64,000 nucleotides of DNA from Nioella sp. MMSF_3534 (GTDB taxonomy: Bacteria > Pseudomonadota > Alphaproteobacteria > Rhodobacterales > Rhodobacteraceae), in NCBI RefSeq assembly GCF_030732985.1, contig NZ_JASHJX010000003.1, forward strand, positions 98,546-162,545, written 5' to 3'. This document shows, piece by piece, positions 54,858 to 62,696 of this stretch; position 1 is the first letter of the stretch, and every line of letters starts with the position of its first letter. The notes under the pieces are model-generated. The model saw only the letters and a program-made list of their open reading frames with translations, was not told the origin of the DNA and did no database searches. A program made the position numbers and the translations under genes.

Positions 54858-54879
54858 GAGTATTTGAACCAAGAAGAAA
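54858..54879. repeat. dispersed intergenic element, core only (copy D)
   Basis: GAGTATTTGAACCAAGAAGA, then AA, at 54858-54879 resembles the core of copies A-C but with two changes and without a flanking GC hairpin. It lies between the lrp stop and the aminotransferase start. A degenerate copy by likeness; chance is possible. Confidence 0.45.
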
Positions 54880-54904
54880 TTCATGCCGCGAAAGGGAGGC
54901 TTTC

Positions 54905-56035
54905 ATGTCCGCATTGCTTGAGACCGTCGATCCTGATGGGTTGCTGGAGTTTTCGGTGGTCTTCACAGACCGGTCGCTCAACCACATGTCGAAGCAGTTT
55001 TGCGAGGTCATGCGCGATATCGATGCGGGGCTGAAGCAGGTCTACAATGCCGATGCGACGGCCCTGGTGCCGGGAGGCGGCACCTATGGGATGGAGGCCG
55101 TGGCGCGGCAGTTCGCGACCGGACAGAAGGTGCTGGTTGTCAGGAATGGCTGGTTCTCGTTCCGCTGGTCGCAGATTGTCGATGCGGGGCAGATCGCGGC
55201 GGACACCGTGGTGATGAAGGCCCGCCAGACCGGGAATGAGGCGACAGCGCCCTTTGCGCCGGCCCCGATCGACGAGGTCGTGGCGCGGATCCAGGCTGAG
55301 AAGCCTGCCGTGGTGTTTGCCCCGCATGTGGAGACCTCCTCAGGCATCATTCTGCCCGACGGCTATGTGTCGGCGCTGGCGGAGGCGGCCCATGAGGTGG
55401 GGGCGCTGATGGTGCTGGACTGCATCGCCTCGGGCTGTGCCTGGGTCGACATGAAGGCCACTGGCGTGGATGTCCTGATCTCGGCCCCGCAGAAGGGCTG
55501 GTCTTCGACCCCCTGCGCGGGGCTGGTGATGCTGTCGGAGCGGGCGCTGACGCGGATGGAGGAAACCGAAAGCAGCAGCTTTGCCGTCGATCTGAAGAAG
55601 TGGCGGTCGATCATGGCGGCCTATGAGGGTGGCGGTCATGCCTATCACGCGACCATGCCCACGGATGGGCTGAAAGCCTTCCGCGATACCATGGTCGAGA
55701 CGCTGGATTATGGCACCGAGCGCCTGCGCGATGCGCAATGGGAACTGGGGACCAAGGTGCGCGCTCTGCTTGCTGCGCGCGGCATCCGCTCGGTTGCGGC
55801 GGAGGGGTTCGGCGCGCCGGGGGTGGTGGTGAGCTATACCGACGATCCGGGCATTCAGAACGGGTCCAAGTTCAGTGCCCAGGGGGTGCAGATCGCGGCG
55901 GGCGTGCCGTTGCAGGTGGACGAGCCGCAAGGGTTTTCCACCTTCCGGCTGGGGTTGTTCGGGCTCGACAAGCTCTATGACGTGGATGCGACCGTGGCCC
56001 GGTTGGAAAACGCGCTCGACAGCGCCATGGGCTGA
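54905..56035 (+). CDS. class V aminotransferase (alanine/serine-glyoxylate type)
   Basis: A 376-residue PLP aminotransferase of the AGXT/serine-glyoxylate group. The PLP Lys lies in ISAPQKGWSSTPCAGLVML (near residue 199), and the N-terminal region has ALVPGGGTYGMEAVARQF and VFAPHVETSSGIILPDGYV, typical of the group. The amino donor may be alanine or serine. ATG 54905 follows a strong GAAAGGGAGG. The two Lrp genes are upstream; it converges with the MarR gene of the aromatic cluster. Confidence 0.88.
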   Translation: MSALLETVDPDGLLEFSVVFTDRSLNHMSKQFCEVMRDIDAGLKQVYNADATALVPGGGTYGMEAVARQFATGQKVLVVRNGWFSFRWSQIVDAGQIAADTVVMKARQTGNEATAPFAPAPIDEVVARIQAEKPAVVFAPHVETSSGIILPDGYVSALAEAAHEVGALMVLDCIASGCAWVDMKATGVDVLISAPQKGWSSTPCAGLVMLSERALTRMEETESSSFAVDLKKWRSIMAAYEGGGHAYHATMPTDGLKAFRDTMVETLDYGTERLRDAQWELGTKVRALLAARGIRSVAAEGFGAPGVVVSYTDDPGIQNGSKFSAQGVQIAAGVPLQVDEPQGFSTFRLGLFGLDKLYDVDATVARLENALDSAMG

Positions 56036-56073
56036 ACTGTCCTTTTCCGGCCGGTTCCGTATGACGGCGGGTG

Positions 56074-56568
56074 CTATTCTGCCGCGTCGCGGGGCAGGTC
56101 GAGGCGGGAACGGGGCCGGGCGTCCGGGTCCGTGTCCATGACCCGGTGCAGCTTTTCCATGATCGTGGACAGCATCGCCTGTTCCTCGGGCGACAGGGCG
56201 TGCAGCAGGCGGCGTTCATAGGCCCGCGCCGGGGGCAGGATGCGGGCCAGAAGGCCCTGTCCTTCTTCGGTCAAGGAGATCGAAAGCAGGCGCTGATCCG
56301 TGGCGCTGCCGGTCTTGGCGACGAGTCCTGCCTCGGTCAGGCGGCTGACGGCGCGGCTGACGCGCGGCTTGTCGAGGTTCACGCAGTCGTGGATCTCGCG
56401 CACCGAGACCTCTCGGCAGCGCGCCAGGTGCACCATCACCCGCCATTCCGCCATGCTGATCCCCGCCTCGGCCCCGTAGATCAGCGACAGGCGGCGGCTG
56501 ATACGCTCGGACAGGACCGCGATTCGGTAGGGCAGGAATTCTGCCAGCATGAAGTCTCCGCTCGCCAT
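56074..56568 (-). CDS. MarR-family regulator of the homogentisate operon
   Basis: A 164-residue MarR regulator. Winged helix: MAEWRVMVHLARCREVSVREIHDCVNLDKPRVSRAVSRLTEAGLV with wing GSATDQRLLSISLTEEG; it ends with a helix for dimerisation. The start is ATG 56568. It is divergent from the MBL-fold gene and the aromatic operon, and two perfect palindromes lie between them, one in the spacer of the promoter-like sequence, so repression of the operon and of itself is likely. The ligand may be the aromatic acid. Confidence 0.9.
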   Translation of the reverse strand: MASGDFMLAEFLPYRIAVLSERISRRLSLIYGAEAGISMAEWRVMVHLARCREVSVREIHDCVNLDKPRVSRAVSRLTEAGLVAKTGSATDQRLLSISLTEEGQGLLARILPPARAYERRLLHALSPEEQAMLSTIMEKLHRVMDTDPDARPRSRLDLPRDAAE

Positions 56569-56592
56569 CCGTCCGATTTTCCCCGATAATTC

Positions 56593-56633
56593 GTTGCAGT
56601 TGCAACGGCGTTGACATTTGTTGCATTTGCAAC
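56593..56633. promoter_or_regulatory. two GTTGCAnnTGCAAC operators
   Basis: GTTGCAGTTGCAAC at 56593-56606 and GTTGCATTTGCAAC at 56620-56633 are perfect 6-2-6 inverted repeats, 27 bp apart, in the gap between the divergent MarR gene and the MBL-fold gene. MarR binding is inference. Confidence 0.8.
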
Positions 56634-56639
56634 GATACC
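56611..56639 (+). promoter_or_regulatory. promoter of the aromatic operon overlapping operator 2
   Basis: TTGACA (56611-56616) and GATACC (56634-56639) are separated by exactly 17 bp; the second palindromic operator occupies 56620-56633 of the spacer, so a bound repressor would block RNA polymerase. The -10 is a weak match, which suits a regulated promoter. Confidence 0.6.
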
Positions 56640-56710
56640 AGAGCCAAGGACCGGCGGGAAGGGCCAAGGGGCCGCACCGCCAACGCGCGAGACACGGGGA
56701 GACACAGGAT

Positions 56711-57661
56711 ATGGCCAAGGCCTTCGCGTCCCAGGGGGACATGTCGGAAAAGAAGATTTCCTTCACGGAAGTGGGCGAGGGGCTGTGGGCCTTCACCGCC
56801 GAGGGCGACCCGAATTCGGGCGTCATCATCGGCGATGAGTCGGTGATGATCGTCGAGGCGCAGGCGACGCCGCGTCTGGCGAACAAGGTCATAGACTGCG
56901 TGCGCGGCGTGACCGACAAGCCGATCAGCCATCTGGTGCTGACCCATTACCACGCGGTGCGGGTGCTGGGGGCCTCGGCCTATGGCGCGGGGCAGATCAT
57001 CATGTCGGACACGGCCCGGTCGATGGTCGTCGAGCGCGGGCAGGAGGACTGGGACAGCGAGTTCCAGCGTTTTCCGCGCCTCTTCGAAGGGCATGAGAGC
57101 ATTCCGGGCCTGACATGGCCCACGACGACGTTCTCCGACGCGATGACCGTCTACCTGGGCAATCGCCGGGTCGATATCATGCATCTGGGGCGTGCCCATA
57201 CGGCGGGCGATGCGGTGATCCATGTGCCCGATCAGAACGTCATGTTTACTGGCGATATCGTGGAATACCACTCCGCCTGCTATTGCGGCGACGGGCATTT
57301 CGGCGACTGGGGCAATACGCTCGACAATATCAAGTGGTTCGACGTGGACGCGATTGCACCGGGGCGGGGCGATGCGCTGGTCGGGAAAGAGATGGTGAAT
57401 GCCGCCATCGAAAACACCCGCGATTTCGTGGGGTCGACCTATCGCCCGGCGGCCCGTGTCGCGGCACGCGGTGGCAGCTTGAAAGAGGCCTGGGACGCAG
57501 TGCGTGCCGAATGCGACCCCAAGTTCGGCGACTATGCGATCTATGAACACTGCCTGCCCTTCAACGTCGCCCGCGCCTATGACGAGGCCCGCGGCATCGA
57601 CACGCCGCGCATCTGGACGGCGCAGCGCGATATCGAGATGTGGGAGGCCCTGCAGGGGTAA
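56711..57661 (+). CDS. MBL-fold metallo-hydrolase with altered metal motif
   Basis: A 316-residue metallo-beta-lactamase-fold protein. The usual HxHxDH metal motif reads THYHAVRVLGAS, so His79 and His81 remain but the Asp-His pair is Val83-Arg84. The later motifs are intact: LGRAHTAGDAVIHVP (His near 162) and MFTGDIVEYHS (Asp). It therefore may bind one metal or act on a different substrate. First gene of the aromatic operon; DinB follows after 6 bases. ATG 56711 follows GGGGAGACACAGGAT. Confidence 0.87.
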   Translation: MAKAFASQGDMSEKKISFTEVGEGLWAFTAEGDPNSGVIIGDESVMIVEAQATPRLANKVIDCVRGVTDKPISHLVLTHYHAVRVLGASAYGAGQIIMSDTARSMVVERGQEDWDSEFQRFPRLFEGHESIPGLTWPTTTFSDAMTVYLGNRRVDIMHLGRAHTAGDAVIHVPDQNVMFTGDIVEYHSACYCGDGHFGDWGNTLDNIKWFDVDAIAPGRGDALVGKEMVNAAIENTRDFVGSTYRPAARVAARGGSLKEAWDAVRAECDPKFGDYAIYEHCLPFNVARAYDEARGIDTPRIWTAQRDIEMWEALQG

Positions 57662-57667
57662 GCGGCG

Positions 57668-58183
57668 ATGCGCGATCCGTTCCTGACCATGGCGCTGAAC
57701 AATGCCTGGGCGAATGCGACGCTCTACGGGGCGATTGCGGGGCTGTCGGCGGCGGATTTCGCGGCAGAGCGCCCGGGGTTCTTTCCGTCGCTCAAGGCCA
57801 CGCTCAACCACATCTACGAGGTCGATCTCTACTATGTGGATGCGCTGGAGGCGGGCGGGCTTGGCCGGTCGGTCTATGACCGCGACGAGATCGCGTCGGT
57901 GGCGGAACTGGCCAAGGCGCAGGCTGATGTGGACATGCGGCTGGCGCGGTTCTGTCAGGGTCTGACACCCGAAAGGCTGGACGAGGACCGCGTTACCGAA
58001 CGCCGTGACGGCAGGGTGACGGAGAAGGTCGGCGCGCTACTGCTGCACCTGTTCCAGCACCAGATCCACCACAGGGGGCAGGCGCATACGATGGTGGCGG
58101 ATGCCGGGATCGCGCCGCCGCAGCTTGACGATTTTCACCTGGACTATGGCCGCGTGCCAAGCGCGCAGGCCTATTGGAATTGA
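57668..58183 (+). CDS. DinB-family protein
   Basis: A 171-residue four-helix DinB/YfiT-like protein. Candidate metal-binding His are His48 in TLNHIYEVD and His131/His135 in HLFQHQIHHRGQ, the usual DinB triad. Relatives include thiol-dependent isomerases such as maleylpyruvate isomerase and thiol-S-transferases. In an operon that already has maiA, an isomerase or thiol-transfer role is tempting but unproven. It sits 6 bases after the MBL gene and 20 bases before the monooxygenase. Confidence 0.85.
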   Translation: MRDPFLTMALNNAWANATLYGAIAGLSAADFAAERPGFFPSLKATLNHIYEVDLYYVDALEAGGLGRSVYDRDEIASVAELAKAQADVDMRLARFCQGLTPERLDEDRVTERRDGRVTEKVGALLLHLFQHQIHHRGQAHTMVADAGIAPPQLDDFHLDYGRVPSAQAYWN

Positions 58184-58203
58184 TCCTCGGGGAGGAGGAG
58201 CCG

Positions 58204-59820
58204 ATGAACCAGATCAGCGACAAGAAGATTTTCGAGGTGCCGCTCTATGCCTATGAACGGTCCCCCGATCAGGACGCGCCCGCGCCCGTGCGCCACAAGG
58301 TGGTGGTGATCGGCGCAGGCCCCATCGGGCTTGGGGCCGCCATCGACCTTGCGCAGCAGGGGGTGGAGGTCGTCGTTCTGGACGACAATGACAAGGTCAG
58401 CTTCGGCAGCCGCGCGGTGTGCTATGCCAAGCGCCCGCTGGAAATCCTCGACCGGCTGGGATGCGGGCACGAGATGGTTGCGAAGGGAGTCGAGTGGAAC
58501 CTCGGCAAGGTCTTCTTCGACGAGCGGCAGGTTTACGATTTCAACCTGCTGCCCGAGGGTGGCCACGAATTTCCGGCCTTCATCAACCTGCAACAGTATT
58601 ACTTCGAAGAATACATGGTGAACCGGGTCCGCGCGATGCAGGCCGAGGGCGCGCCCATTGAAATCCGGGGGCTGAACAAGGTGCTCTCGGTCAAGGACAA
58701 GGGCGACCATGTCAGCCTGATCGTGGACACGCCAGACGGCGACTACACGGTAGAGGCCGACTGGCTGATCGCCTGCGACGGGGCGGCCTCGCCCACGCGG
58801 GCGATGATGGGGCTCGATTTCGTGGGCCGGGTCTTCGAGGACAATTTTCTGATCGCCGATGTGATCATGGAGGCCGATTTCCCGACCGAGCGTTGGTTCT
58901 GGTTCGACCCGCCCTTCAACCGTGGGCAATCGGCGCTTTTGCACAAACAGCCCGACGGGGTCTGGCGGATCGACCTGCAACTGGGCTGGGACATCGACAA
59001 GGAGGAAGAAAAGAAGCCGGAGAACGTCATTCCGCGCCTCAAGGCGATGCTTGGGGAGGACGTGAAATTCGAGCTGGAATGGGTCTCGATCTACACCTTC
59101 CAGTGCCGCCGGATGGAGAAGTTCCGCCATGGCCGGGTGATCTTTGCTGGGGACGCCGCGCATCAGGTTTCACCTTTCGGGGCGCGCGGAGCCAATTCCG
59201 GGCTTCAGGATACGGACAATCTGGGCTGGAAGCTGAAGCTGGTGATGGAGGGCACCGCGCCCGAAAGCCTGCTGGACAGCTATGATGTCGAGCGGGTGCA
59301 TGGCGCGGACGAGAATATCCTGAATTCCTCGCGTTCTACCGATTTCATCACGCCGAAGTCGGAGATGAGCCGGGTGCTGCGCGATGCGGTGCTGGACCTG
59401 TCCGAACATTATGCCTTCGCCCGGCCCTTGGTGAATTCCGGCCGCCTCAGCGTGCCCTGCACCTATGATGGCTCGCCCTTGAATACGCCTGACGCGCTGC
59501 CGGGTGGCCCGGCACGCTCGCGCCCCGGCAGCCCTTGCGCGGATGCACCTCTTGGGGACGGCTACCTGCTGCCTCAACTTGGGGACCGCTTTACGTTGCT
59601 GACCTTCGGGGCGGACGCGCCCGAAAGCCTAGAGATCGACGGCGTGACCGTGACCCGTCTGGCACTGGAGGCAAGCCCCGAGATCGCCGCGCGCTATCTT
59701 GGCGAGGCGGCAAGTGCCGTATACCTGATCCGCCCCGACCAGCACGTTGCCGCACGCTGGCCCGCCTATGACGCCGCCGCCGTGGAAACCGCGCTGAAAC
59801 GCGCCATCGGCAAGGAGTGA
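58204..59820 (+). CDS. FAD-dependent aromatic monooxygenase (MhaA/MhpA-like)
   Basis: A 538-residue class A flavin monooxygenase. FAD-binding GAGPIGLGAAIDLAQQGVEVVVL (near residue 39), the LIACDGAASPTR motif that also contacts NAD(P)H, and RVIFAGDAAHQVSPFGARGANSGLQD (about 315) are intact; a C-terminal thioredoxin-like domain extends to the end. It probably hydroxylates a phenolic acid; in this operon the best guess is 3-hydroxyphenylacetate to homogentisate. ATG 58204 follows GGGGAGGAGGAG, and the DUF2783 gene starts 5 bases after its stop. Confidence 0.88.
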   Translation: MNQISDKKIFEVPLYAYERSPDQDAPAPVRHKVVVIGAGPIGLGAAIDLAQQGVEVVVLDDNDKVSFGSRAVCYAKRPLEILDRLGCGHEMVAKGVEWNLGKVFFDERQVYDFNLLPEGGHEFPAFINLQQYYFEEYMVNRVRAMQAEGAPIEIRGLNKVLSVKDKGDHVSLIVDTPDGDYTVEADWLIACDGAASPTRAMMGLDFVGRVFEDNFLIADVIMEADFPTERWFWFDPPFNRGQSALLHKQPDGVWRIDLQLGWDIDKEEEKKPENVIPRLKAMLGEDVKFELEWVSIYTFQCRRMEKFRHGRVIFAGDAAHQVSPFGARGANSGLQDTDNLGWKLKLVMEGTAPESLLDSYDVERVHGADENILNSSRSTDFITPKSEMSRVLRDAVLDLSEHYAFARPLVNSGRLSVPCTYDGSPLNTPDALPGGPARSRPGSPCADAPLGDGYLLPQLGDRFTLLTFGADAPESLEIDGVTVTRLALEASPEIAARYLGEAASAVYLIRPDQHVAARWPAYDAAAVETALKRAIGKE

Positions 59821-59825
59821 GCCCC

Positions 59826-60032
59826 ATGTCCGACCTGATCCTGACCCCCAATATTCCTGGCGCGGATGATTTTTATGCCGAGCTTCTGGCCAGCCATGAG
59901 GGCCTGAGCAAAGCCGAAAGCGATGCACTGAACGCAAGGCTGGTGCTGGTGCTGGCCAACCATATCGGCGACCGGGCCGTCCTGAGTGACGCCCTGAAAG
60001 CCGCCGCCCTGTCCAAGGAGGACGCCGCATGA
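59826..60032 (+). CDS. DUF2783 protein, candidate coupling protein of the monooxygenase
   Basis: A 68-residue acidic helical protein (MSDLILTPNIPGADDFYAELLA, KAESDALNARLVLVLANHIGD), with no cysteines and no enzyme motif. It is coded 5 bases after the flavin monooxygenase and overlaps the VOC gene by 4 bases. Two-component 3-hydroxyphenylacetate 6-hydroxylase MhaAB pairs a flavoprotein with a small coupling protein of similar size, so this may be MhaB. That identification is inference from size and order. Confidence 0.82.
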   Translation: MSDLILTPNIPGADDFYAELLASHEGLSKAESDALNARLVLVLANHIGDRAVLSDALKAAALSKEDAA

Positions 60033-60571
60033 AGATCGAACAGATTCACCACGTCGCCTATCGCTGCAAGGACGCGAAGGAGACCGTCGAGTGGTACAAC
60101 AAGATGCTGAAGATGGATTTCGTGCTGGCGATTGCCGAGGACCACGTGCCCTCGACCCACGAGCCCGACCCGTACATGCATATCTTCATGGATGCGGGGA
60201 ACGGCAACGTTCTGGCCTTCTTCGAGCTGCCGACGAAGCCCGAAATGGGCCGCGATCCCAACACGCCCGTCTGGGTGCAGCATATCGCCTTCAAGGTGAA
60301 GGACCGCGATGAACTCATTGCCTTCAAGGAACATCTGGAGGCCAATGGTGTCGAGGTTCTGGGCGTCACCGACCATTCCATCTTCCATTCCATCTATTTC
60401 TTCGATCCCAACGGCCACCGGATCGAACTGGCCTGCCCGGACCCAGAGGAAGAAGCGCTGCTGAAACGCATGGATGAGGTAAAATGGGATATGCTGGAGG
60501 AATGGTCTCGGACCAAGAAAGCCCCGCAGCATGCCGCCTGGCTCCATGCCAAGGAGCTGAACAAGGCCTGA
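60029..60571 (+). CDS. VOC-superfamily protein (glyoxalase/extradiol dioxygenase fold)
   Basis: A 180-residue protein with two beta-alpha-beta-beta-beta modules. Metal ligands fit IHHVAYRCKDAKETVEWY (His7/8), VQHIAFKVKDRDEL (His near 90) and the Glu in DPNGHRIELACPD. The form matches glyoxalase-type or small dioxygenase proteins. In this operon it could act on an aromatic ring or on a glutathione adduct; it is too short for hydroxyphenylpyruvate dioxygenase. Starts inside the DUF2783 stop codon. Confidence 0.87.
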   Translation: MKIEQIHHVAYRCKDAKETVEWYNKMLKMDFVLAIAEDHVPSTHEPDPYMHIFMDAGNGNVLAFFELPTKPEMGRDPNTPVWVQHIAFKVKDRDELIAFKEHLEANGVEVLGVTDHSIFHSIYFFDPNGHRIELACPDPEEEALLKRMDEVKWDMLEEWSRTKKAPQHAAWLHAKELNKA

Positions 60572-60634
60572 ATTTCAGGACCGGGGCAGGGGGGAGAGGA
60601 CCTACCCCGGTTCTTACGCAGAAGGAAACGCGCG

Positions 60635-61993
60635 ATGACCACCCATGATCTGCCCAAGGGCATGGTGACGGCGGCGACCCGTCCCAATGAACTGCAATAC
60701 ATGCCGGGTTTCGGCAATGATTTCGAAACCGAGGCGCTGCCCGGCGCCCTGCCTCAGGGCATGAACAGCCCACAGAAATGTAATTACGGGCTTTATGGCG
60801 AGCAGCTGTCGGGCACGGCCTTCACCGCGCCGTCGCACCAGAACGAACGGACCTGGTGCTATCGCATCCGGCCCTCGGTCAAGCATTCGGGGCGCTACAG
60901 CAAGATCGACCTGCCCTACTGGAAATCCGCCCCGCATGTGGACCCGGACGTGATCTCGCTCGGCCAGTACCGGTGGGATCCGGTGCCCCATTCTGACGCG
61001 GGGCTGACCTGGCTCACGGGCATGCGGACGATGACCACGGCGGGGGACGTGAACACACAGGTGGGCATGGCGAGCCATATCTACCTGGTGACAGAGTCCA
61101 TGCAGGATGCCTATTTCTACTCCGCCGACAGTGAATTGCTGGTGGTCCCGCAGGAAGGGCGGCTGCGATTCTGCACGGAGCTCGGTGTGATCGACCTGGA
61201 GCCGAAAGAGATCGCCATCCTGCCGCGCGGGCTGGTCTATCGGGTGGAGGTTTTGGAAGGCCCCTGCCGGGGCTTCGTCTGCGAAAACTATGGCCAGAAA
61301 TTCGACCTGCCGGGGCGCGGGCCCATTGGGGCCAACTGCATGGCCAACCGGCGCGATTTCAAGACGCCGGTCGCGGCGTTTGAGGACCGCGAGGTGCCCT
61401 CGACCCTGATGATCAAATGGTGCGGGCAGTTCCACGAAACCAGGATCGGGCACAGCCCGCTCGATGTGGTGGCATGGCATGGCAATTACGCGCCGGTGAA
61501 GTATGACCTGACCACCTATTGCCCGGTCGGTGCGATCCTGTTCGATCACCCGGACCCGTCGATCTTCACCGTGCTGACCGCGCCCTCGGGCGTGGAGGGG
61601 ACGGCGAATATCGACTTCGTGCTGTTTCGCGAACGCTGGATGGTGGCCGAGGACACGTTCCGCCCGCCCTGGTACCACAAGAACGTCATGTCGGAGCTGA
61701 TGGGCAATATCTACGGCCAGTATGACGCCAAACCGCAGGGCTTTGTCCCCGGCGGGATGTCTCTGCACAACATGATGCTGCCGCACGGGCCGGACAAAAG
61801 CGCCTTCGAAGGCGCTTCCAACGCCGCGCTGAAACCCGAGAAGCTGGACAACACCATGAGCTTCATGTTCGAAACGCGCTTCCCGCAGCATCTGACGGCC
61901 TTCGCGGCCAAGGAAGCCCCCCTGCAGGACGACTATATCGACTGTTGGGAGAGCCTGGAAAAGAAGTTCGACGGCACGCAGGGGGTGAAGTAG
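60635..61993 (+). CDS. hmgA: homogentisate 1,2-dioxygenase
   Basis: A 452-residue Fe(II) dioxygenase that opens the ring of homogentisate to maleylacetoacetate. [45 protein letters not shown] at the start, [43 protein letters not shown] and [19 protein letters not shown] (metal His and Glu) are intact. It carries a 20-bp palindrome at 61798-61817 coding KSAFEGAS (residues 388-395). ATG 60635 follows AGAAGGAAA; 63 bases separate it from the VOC gene. Confidence 0.97.
   Translation: MTTHDLPKGMVTAATRPNELQYMPGFGNDFETEALPGALPQGMNSPQKCNYGLYGEQLSGTAFTAPSHQNERTWCYRIRPSVKHSGRYSKIDLPYWKSAPHVDPDVISLGQYRWDPVPHSDAGLTWLTGMRTMTTAGDVNTQVGMASHIYLVTESMQDAYFYSADSELLVVPQEGRLRFCTELGVIDLEPKEIAILPRGLVYRVEVLEGPCRGFVCENYGQKFDLPGRGPIGANCMANRRDFKTPVAAFEDREVPSTLMIKWCGQFHETRIGHSPLDVVAWHGNYAPVKYDLTTYCPVGAILFDHPDPSIFTVLTAPSGVEGTANIDFVLFRERWMVAEDTFRPPWYHKNVMSELMGNIYGQYDAKPQGFVPGGMSLHNMMLPHGPDKSAFEGASNAALKPEKLDNTMSFMFETRFPQHLTAFAAKEAPLQDDYIDCWESLEKKFDGTQGVK
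61798..61817. repeat. TTCGAA-centred 20-bp palindrome inside hmgA (copy 6)
   Basis: AAGCGCCTTCGAAGGCGCTT, a perfect palindrome with the same 7-6-7 layout as the intergenic copies, sits within the hmgA reading frame. It codes residues 388-395 without breaking the frame. Either a repeat inserted into a tolerant loop or a chance match to the coding sequence. Confidence 0.8.
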
Positions 61994-61998
61994 GGTGA

Positions 61999-62043
61999 CC
62001 AAGAATTTTCGAAAATTCTTGGGAACTTTCTTCGAAGAAAGTT
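61999..62043. repeat. paired TTCGAA palindromes between hmgA and maiA (copies 7 and 8)
   Basis: AAGAATTTTCGAAAATTCTT at 62001-62020 (extended by CC/GG to 61999-62022) and AACTTTCTTCGAAGAAAGTT at 62024-62043 lie between the hmgA stop (61993) and the maiA ribosome site. The gap between the 20-bp units is 3 bases, as at 1236-1278. Within an operon such stems could attenuate or protect RNA. Confidence 0.85.
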
Positions 62044-62056
62044 TCGCGGAGACGAG

Positions 62057-62689
62057 ATGAAGCTCTACACCTATTGGCGGTCCAGCTGTTCCTACCGGGT
62101 GCGCATCGCGCTTGGCCTGAAGGGGCTGGCGTGGGAGAGTATCCCTGTCCACCTGGTGAAAGGGGAACAGCGCGATCCCTCCTACCTGGCGCATAACCCG
62201 TCCGGTTTCGTTCCTACGCTGGTGTTGGAGGATGGGACAGAACTTGTGCAGTCGCTGGCCATTCTGGACTACCTGGAGGCGGCCTGGCCCGATCCGCCGC
62301 TATTGCCCGCCGACCCGCTGGCCCGTGCCCGCGTGCTGGCTGCGGCCCATGTCATTTCCATGGACACGCAGCCGGTCACCAATGTGGGCGTTGTGGGGCA
62401 TCTCAAAGCCGCCTATGGAGCCGATCAGCAGGGCGGCATCGACTGGATGGTGCATTTCATGGAGCGCAGCTTTGCGGCCTTTGAGACGCTGATCGGCGCC
62501 GATGGCCGTTTCTGCTTCGGCAACGCGCCGACCTGGGCCGATATCTGCCTGATCCCGCAGCTCTACAACGCTCACCGGTGGGGCGTGGGCCTGTCCCGCT
62601 TCCCCCGCCTGCTTGACATCGAGCGCGCCGCGCTGGCCCTTCCGGCCTTCGACGCGGCGCGCCCGGAAACCCAACCCGACGCCGAATGA
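62057..62689 (+). CDS. maiA: maleylacetoacetate isomerase
   Basis: A 210-residue zeta-class glutathione transferase that isomerises maleylacetoacetate to fumarylacetoacetate with glutathione. The zeta-class N-terminal motif WRSSCSYRVRIALGLKGL (residues 7-24) and the PSGFVPTLVLEDGTELVQSLAILDYLE glutathione-site loop are intact; FCFGNAPTWADICLIPQLYNAHRW follows. The start is after the paired palindromes. fahA starts 7 bases after its stop. Confidence 0.95.
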   Translation: MKLYTYWRSSCSYRVRIALGLKGLAWESIPVHLVKGEQRDPSYLAHNPSGFVPTLVLEDGTELVQSLAILDYLEAAWPDPPLLPADPLARARVLAAAHVISMDTQPVTNVGVVGHLKAAYGADQQGGIDWMVHFMERSFAAFETLIGADGRFCFGNAPTWADICLIPQLYNAHRWGVGLSRFPRLLDIERAALALPAFDAARPETQPDAE

Positions 62690-62696
62690 GGACCGC

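Noticed and set aside
60614..62194. A 526-codon minus-strand frame opposite hmgA
   Set aside because: Shadow frame in GC-rich DNA; hmgA is unmistakable on the other strand.
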